This document shows positions 59,955-64,000 of a stretch of DNA of 64,000 nt, piece by piece. A program made the position numbers and the translations under genes. The DNA is from Chloroflexota bacterium (GTDB lineage Bacteria > Chloroflexota > UBA11872): contig JAPOVQ010000010.1 of assembly GCA_026708035.1 (NCBI GenBank), positions 1 through 64,000 on the forward strand. Reading direction: 5' to 3'. Each line of letters begins with the position of its first letter. Within the stretch, counting starts at the first letter, position 1. Under the pieces are notes generated by a model. That model did no database searches. It had not been told where the DNA came from and saw only the letters and a list, made by a program, of their open reading frames with translations.

Positions 59955-60053
59955 CGTCCCCGGCGTTGCCGGCAGCGCCGTGTAGCGACGCGGCTTGAAC
60001 AGATTGGCTGACTGCGGTCGTGGAAGGGTGCGAGATCAGGAGATGCGAGCGCG

Positions 60054-61070
60054 ATGACGCGACGACGATATTTGGCGCGACGGCTGGCGCTGCTGGTGCT
60101 GGTCGTCTTCGGCATCTCGATCGTCGCATTCCTCCTGGTGCACGTGCTCCCCGGCGACCCTGCCCGTTCGCGGCTGGGGGTCTTCGCCACGGAGGAGCTC
60201 GTGCAGCTGAAGCGGGCCGAGATGGGTCTCGACAAGTCCCTGCCGGAGCAATACGTCACCTACATGGGCAACGTGTTTCGGGGGGATCTCGGAGATTCGT
60301 GGCGCACCCACAATCCGGTGGCCGAGGACTTCGTCGAACGGTTTCCGGCGACCATCGAGCTGGCCCTCGCGGCGTTGCTCCTGGCGGTGGTGCTCGGCGT
60401 TTCTCTCGGGGTCGCGGCCGCGTTGCGGCGCAACGGCCCGTTCGATCACCTGGCGACCTTGCTCGGGATCCTGGGCATCTCCGCGCCGGTGTTCTGGATC
60501 GGCTTGCTGCTGATCATCGCGTTCGTGACGCAACTGCATGTCCTGCCGGCGCCGCTGGGTCGGCTGGCTTCGGACGTGGATGCGCCCGCGCAGATCACGG
60601 GTCTTTACGTGGTCGACAGTCTGCTGACAGCCAATTGGGAGGCCCTGAGATCCAGCCTGCTCTACCTGGTGCTGCCGGCCGTCACGTTGGGCATCCTGCC
60701 GTTGGCGCCGATCACGCGCATGACGCGCGCCGCCATGATCGAGGCCTTGGATTCGGACTTCGTGCGGGCGGCGCGGGCGTTGGGCCTCTCCCGCACGCAG
60801 GTCGTGCTCAAGATCGCGCTGCGCAACGCGCTGATCCCCGTGGTGTCCATGGTGGGCCTGCAACTGGGATATCTGGTTGGGGGCGCGGTGCTGGTTGAGA
60901 TCGTCTTCACCTGGAGCGGTATTGGGCTCTATCTGTACCGCAGCGTGATTGGGCTCGACTTCGCGCCCATCCAGAGCCTGGTCCTCATCGTCGGAGTGTT
61001 GTTCGCACTGATCAACCTCGCCGTTGACATGCTCTATTTCGCCATCGACCCGCGGATCCGGGTGCGCTGA
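60054..61070 (+). CDS. ABC transporter permease, DppB-like, operon 2
   Basis: A 338-residue permease with six helices: YLARRLALLVLVVFGISIVAF start, LPGDPARSRLG, a first extracytoplasmic loop, ISAPVFWIGLLLIIAF, the EAA loop (FVRAARALGLSRTQVVLKIALRNALIP, landmark RAARALGLS), and a final VNLAVDMLY.AIDPRIR-type end. AGGAG lies 11 nt upstream of the ATG. It pairs with the next gene. Confidence 0.92.
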   Translation: MTRRRYLARRLALLVLVVFGISIVAFLLVHVLPGDPARSRLGVFATEELVQLKRAEMGLDKSLPEQYVTYMGNVFRGDLGDSWRTHNPVAEDFVERFPATIELALAALLLAVVLGVSLGVAAALRRNGPFDHLATLLGILGISAPVFWIGLLLIIAFVTQLHVLPAPLGRLASDVDAPAQITGLYVVDSLLTANWEALRSSLLYLVLPAVTLGILPLAPITRMTRAAMIEALDSDFVRAARALGLSRTQVVLKIALRNALIPVVSMVGLQLGYLVGGAVLVEIVFTWSGIGLYLYRSVIGLDFAPIQSLVLIVGVLFALINLAVDMLYFAIDPRIRVR

Positions 61071-61071
61071 C

Positions 61072-61974
61072 GTGGCCATCGCCGAACTCTCCCCGAGCCG
61101 ACGACGCGGTGCTCTCGGTGTGTCGGGCCGGCGCATTGCCACCGTGTGGTACCAGGTGAGCCAGAACACGCTCACGGTCGTCGGTCTCACGTTGATCGCG
61201 ATCGTGGTGGTGTTCGCCATCTTCGCGCCCTTGATCGCGCCGGCCAATCCAGTGAGCGGCGACCTGCTCAACACCACGCAGCCACCGTCGGCGCAGCACC
61301 TGATGGGCACGGATCAGTTTGGCCGGGACATCTTTTCGCGGGTGGTGCATGGGGCGCGGGTCGACCTGGCAGTGGCGGGCATTGTGGTGTCCGTCGCCTT
61401 CGTGATGAGCGTGGTGCTGGGCGCCCTGGCCGGGTTCGCCGGTCGGGTGGCGGACGAACTGGTCATGCGAGCCATGGACGTGGTGTTTTCCTTCCCGCCG
61501 TTGATCCTGGCCATCGGCATCGCGGTGACGATCCAGCAAGGCGGCATGCTCAGCCTGGTGGTGGCGCTGACGGTCATTGCCATTCCCCCGATGGTGCGGA
61601 TCACGCGGGCCGAGATTCTCCACCGCAAGGAGAGTCTCTATGTGGAAGCTGCCCGCGCCATCGGCAGCTCACCGTTGCGTGTCCTGGCGGTTCACCTGGT
61701 GCCCAACTCCCTGCCGCCGCTGGTGGTGCAAGCCACGTTGACATTTGGCTACGTGATCCTGGAAACGGCTGGACTGAGCTTCATCGGCGTCGGCGTCAAA
61801 CCGCCGGCGCCCGAGTGGGGAATCATGGTGAGTGAGGGTTCGCCCTACGTCCGCACGGGCGAGTGGTGGATCTCCCTCTTTCCCGGGCTCATGATCTTCG
61901 TCACCGTGCTCGGGTTCAACCTGGTGGGCAACGGCTTGCTGGACGTGCTCAACCCCCGGCGGCGCCGCCAATGA
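61072..61974 (+). CDS. ABC transporter permease, DppC-like, operon 2
   Basis: A 300-residue permease: N-terminal helix (LTVVGLTLIAIVVVFAIFAP), HLMGTDQFGRDIFSRVVHG, FSFPPLILAIGIAVTI, EAA loop with YVEAARAIGSSPLRVL, and the end GLSFIGVGVKPPAPEWG and NGLLDVLNPRRRR. The GTG start one base after the DppB-like stop is chosen over an upstream ATG that overlaps the preceding gene. Confidence 0.92.
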   Translation: MAIAELSPSRRRGALGVSGRRIATVWYQVSQNTLTVVGLTLIAIVVVFAIFAPLIAPANPVSGDLLNTTQPPSAQHLMGTDQFGRDIFSRVVHGARVDLAVAGIVVSVAFVMSVVLGALAGFAGRVADELVMRAMDVVFSFPPLILAIGIAVTIQQGGMLSLVVALTVIAIPPMVRITRAEILHRKESLYVEAARAIGSSPLRVLAVHLVPNSLPPLVVQATLTFGYVILETAGLSFIGVGVKPPAPEWGIMVSEGSPYVRTGEWWISLFPGLMIFVTVLGFNLVGNGLLDVLNPRRRRQ

Positions 61975-62969
61975 GTGCCAACGGCCCCCTGCTCCGAGTC
62001 TCCGAGCTGCAGGTGCACTTCAGCACCCGCGAAGGCACGCTCGAGGCCGTGGACCGCATCAGCTTCGAGATCGGGTCCAACGAGATCTTCGGTCTGGTCG
62101 GCGAAAGCGGTTCCGGCAAGTCGATCACCGCGCTTTCGATCCTGGGGCTGGTGCCATCCCCCGGGCGCATCGTCGGCGGCGACATCGCATTCGGCGGTCG
62201 CAATCTGCGTGAGCTCCCGGAGCGCGTGGTACGCACCATCCGTGGACGCGAGATCGGCATGATCTTCCAGAGCCCGCGGGCTTCCCTCGATCCGGTGCGC
62301 ACGGTGGCGGTGCAGCTCTCCCGCGCCTTGCGCACCCATCACGATATTGGCCGCGGTGAAGTCCGTCGCCGGTCGGTGCAGATGTTGCGCGACCTCGGTA
62401 TGCCCGACCCGGAGGCGGCGCTCACAAGATACCCGCATCAGCTCTCCGGGGGCATGTGCCAGCGCGTGATGGTCGCGATGATGCTGTCGTCGCGTCCGCG
62501 GCTGTTGATCGCCGATGAGCCGACCACGGCGCTGGACGAGACCGTGGGCGCGCAGCTCCTGGAGCACCTGCGGCGATTCAAGGAGGAGCACGCCGCCTCG
62601 ATCCTGTTGATCACCCACGACATGGGCGTGATTGCCGAGATGTGCGATCGCGTAGGCGTCATGCACGCCGGGCACATCGTCGAGGTGGGGCCGGTCGGCG
62701 CCGTCTTTCGCGATCCCCGCCACCCCTACACGCGCGCCCTCCTGGATTCGACCCTGCGCGTCGATCGCGACAGCCCCCTGTCGGACATTGAACGCATACC
62801 CGGGGTCGTGCCCAACCTGCTGCACCCGCCGCCGGGCTGCCGATTCGCCGACCGCTGCGCGTACGTGCTGCCGGCCTGCCGGCCGGCGAAACCCCCGAGA
62901 CTCGAGGTGGCGCCGGGTCACCACGTCCTCTGTCAGGAGACGGTTATCCGTGAATTCGCCGCTCCTTAG
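61971..62969 (+). CDS. ABC transporter ATP-binding protein, DppD-like, operon 2
   Basis: A 332-residue ATPase: Walker A GESGSGKSI, MIFQSPRASLDPV, signature LSGGMCQRVMVA, Walker B LLIADEPTTALD, switch His in LITHDMG. The C-terminal extension keeps the Cys cluster GCRFADRCAYVLPAC. It starts on ATGA overlap with the permease stop. Its end overlaps the next gene by 20 bp. Confidence 0.92.
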   Translation: MSANGPLLRVSELQVHFSTREGTLEAVDRISFEIGSNEIFGLVGESGSGKSITALSILGLVPSPGRIVGGDIAFGGRNLRELPERVVRTIRGREIGMIFQSPRASLDPVRTVAVQLSRALRTHHDIGRGEVRRRSVQMLRDLGMPDPEAALTRYPHQLSGGMCQRVMVAMMLSSRPRLLIADEPTTALDETVGAQLLEHLRRFKEEHAASILLITHDMGVIAEMCDRVGVMHAGHIVEVGPVGAVFRDPRHPYTRALLDSTLRVDRDSPLSDIERIPGVVPNLLHPPPGCRFADRCAYVLPACRPAKPPRLEVAPGHHVLCQETVIREFAAP

Positions 62970-63966
62970 CGTCACCAAGCTGTTCAAGTATTTCTCGTCG
63001 CACGGGCAGCGCGAGCTCCGAGGCGCGCCCGATCAGCTCCGACGCGACGGCCCGGTCCGCGCGGTGGACGGGGTGACGTTCGAGGTTCGCGCCCACGAGA
63101 CCTTTGGGCTGGTGGGGGAGAGCGGCTGCGGCAAGTCCACCCTGGGCAGGTGCATCCTGCGGTTGCTCGAGCCCACCGCCGGATCGGTGGCGTTCGGGGA
63201 CGAGGACGTGACCCAGGCGACCGGCCAACGGTTGCGCGAGCTGCGTCGGCGGATGCAGATCGTCTTCCAGGACGCGGGCCAATCGCTGAGCCCGATGCGC
63301 ACGGTGCGAGCCACCCTGGCCGAGCCGCTGCGCGTCCACGCCCTGGCCCGCGGCGAGGACGCGGCGCGTCGCGTGCTCGAACTCCTGGGCCAAGTGGGGC
63401 TCGAGCCGATGCACCGCAGCAGGTATCCCCATCAACTCAGCGGGGGGCAGCAGCAGCGGGTGGCGATCGCGCGGGCGCTCGCGACCGAGCCCGACTTCAT
63501 CGTGCTGGATGAACCGACCTCGGCCCTGGACTCATCCTTGAAGCTCACCGTGGTCGATCTGCTCCAGCAGGTCCAGGATGAAACCGGGGTTTCGTACCTG
63601 TTGATCTCCCACGACCTCACCATCGTGCGGCACACCTGCGACCGCGTGGCGGTGATGTACCTCGGGGCGATCGTAGAAACCGGAGCCACGGCGCAGATCT
63701 TTGACGACGCCCTTCACCCGTACACGCAGGCGCTGATCGCGTCGATCCCGATCCCGGACCCGTTCACCAAACGCGAGCGTATTCTGCTGCCGGGCGAACC
63801 GCCCAGCCCCGCCAACATTCCCAGCGGGTGCCGCTTCCAGACGCGATGCTCGTTCGTGATGGACCGTTGCCGGCACGAGGAGCCTTCGCTGCTGGAAACC
63901 AGGCCGGGCCACCGGGTCGCCTGCTTCCTCTACGCCGAGGCCGAGCGCGAGGCGGCGCCAACATGA
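62950..63966 (+). CDS. ABC transporter ATP-binding protein, DppF-like, operon 2
   Basis: A 338-residue ATPase with the DppF-type insertion after the first strands (FSSHGQRELRGAPDQLRRDG), Walker A GESGCGKSTLG, IVFQDAGQSLSPMR, signature LSGGQQQRVAIA, Walker B FIVLDEPTSALD and switch His in LISHDLT. The Cys tail GCRFQTRCSFVMDRC is present. The GTG at 62950 is the probable start. The stop overlaps the hydantoinase-like start (ATGA). Confidence 0.92.
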   Translation: MNSPLLSVTKLFKYFSSHGQRELRGAPDQLRRDGPVRAVDGVTFEVRAHETFGLVGESGCGKSTLGRCILRLLEPTAGSVAFGDEDVTQATGQRLRELRRRMQIVFQDAGQSLSPMRTVRATLAEPLRVHALARGEDAARRVLELLGQVGLEPMHRSRYPHQLSGGQQQRVAIARALATEPDFIVLDEPTSALDSSLKLTVVDLLQQVQDETGVSYLLISHDLTIVRHTCDRVAVMYLGAIVETGATAQIFDDALHPYTQALIASIPIPDPFTKRERILLPGEPPSPANIPSGCRFQTRCSFVMDRCRHEEPSLLETRPGHRVACFLYAEAEREAAPT

Positions 63967-64000
63967 GACGCAGGCTGGCGGTCGACATCGGGGGCACCTT
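63963..64000 (+). CDS. Start of a hydantoinase A/5-oxoprolinase-like gene (cut by window edge)
   Basis: Only 12 full codons are visible: MRRRLAVDIGGT, with F probable next. This is the phosphate-binding first strand of the ASKHA-fold hydantoinase/oxoprolinase N-terminal domain (xxxVDIGGTFTD). Because it overlaps the ABC ATPase stop, it belongs to the same operon. That would suit uptake and ATP-driven hydrolysis of a cyclic amide such as a hydantoin or 5-oxoproline. Confidence 0.55.
   Translation, partial: MRRRLAVDIGGT

Overview
The window is a high-GC bacterial chromosome segment with a metabolically versatile, heterotrophic gene set. I infer a member of the Chloroflexota, probably near Dehalococcoidia/SAR202. 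The inference rests on the style of the solute-binding lipoproteins (Tat signal, lipobox Cys, then long runs of repeats such as VEKVVTREVIKEVPVE), on paralogous flavin, thiamine, M19, M20 and PhyH-type enzymes, and on a secreted domain I remember mainly from that phylum. No rRNA or intact tRNA is present, so the assignment is not firm.

Layout. 1-9.7 kb: catabolic enzymes (alcohol dehydrogenase end, transglutaminase-like protein, ThDP enzyme, OYE-type flavoenzyme, TIM-barrel isomerase, M20 peptidase) around a DrrA-like ATPase with two ABC-2 permeases. 9.7-10.6 kb: a Phd/VapC-type toxin-antitoxin pair. 11-19 kb: a sarcosine-oxidase-like flavoprotein, an M19 dipeptidase homologue, a broken secreted protein followed by a four-repeat Cache-like protein, an NCS2-type permease with an extra C-terminal domain, and a class V aminotransferase. 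19.3-28.5 kb: a sensory block with an FxLYD-like lipoprotein, an OmpR/BaeS-type two-component pair, a single-chain kinase-receiver-winged-helix protein, two gene remnants fused head to head, and a NarL/NarX-type pair. 29.4-38.7 kb: a complete peptide-type ABC transporter operon with an M20 peptidase and an amidohydrolase, flanked by 255-bp direct repeats that each start at the 3' end of a tRNA-Thr remnant. 38.7-42.2 kb: scar tissue (tRNA-Pro 3' half, recombinase-like remnant, kinase 3' fragment) and a second copy of the single-chain kinase. 42.4-53.1 kb: one 3,581-residue surface protein. 53.6-57.9 kb: MarR regulator, two tandem methyltransferases, a tiny membrane protein and a GntR/FadR regulator. 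58.1-64 kb: a second peptide-type ABC operon running into the first codons of a hydantoinase A-like gene.

How it fits together. The two ABC operons probably import short peptides, amides or related N-compounds. The M20 peptidases, amidohydrolase, M19 homologue and hydantoinase would process them. The sensory block holds many regulators close together and has been rearranged: the two single-chain kinases share about 1.5 kb that I read as identical, although their upstream halves have diverged. Both also carry Asn where the receiver phospho-acceptor Asp should be. The tRNA 3' halves, recombinase-like remnant and truncated genes between 25.9 and 39.5 kb mark this stretch as an old integration and rearrangement hot spot.
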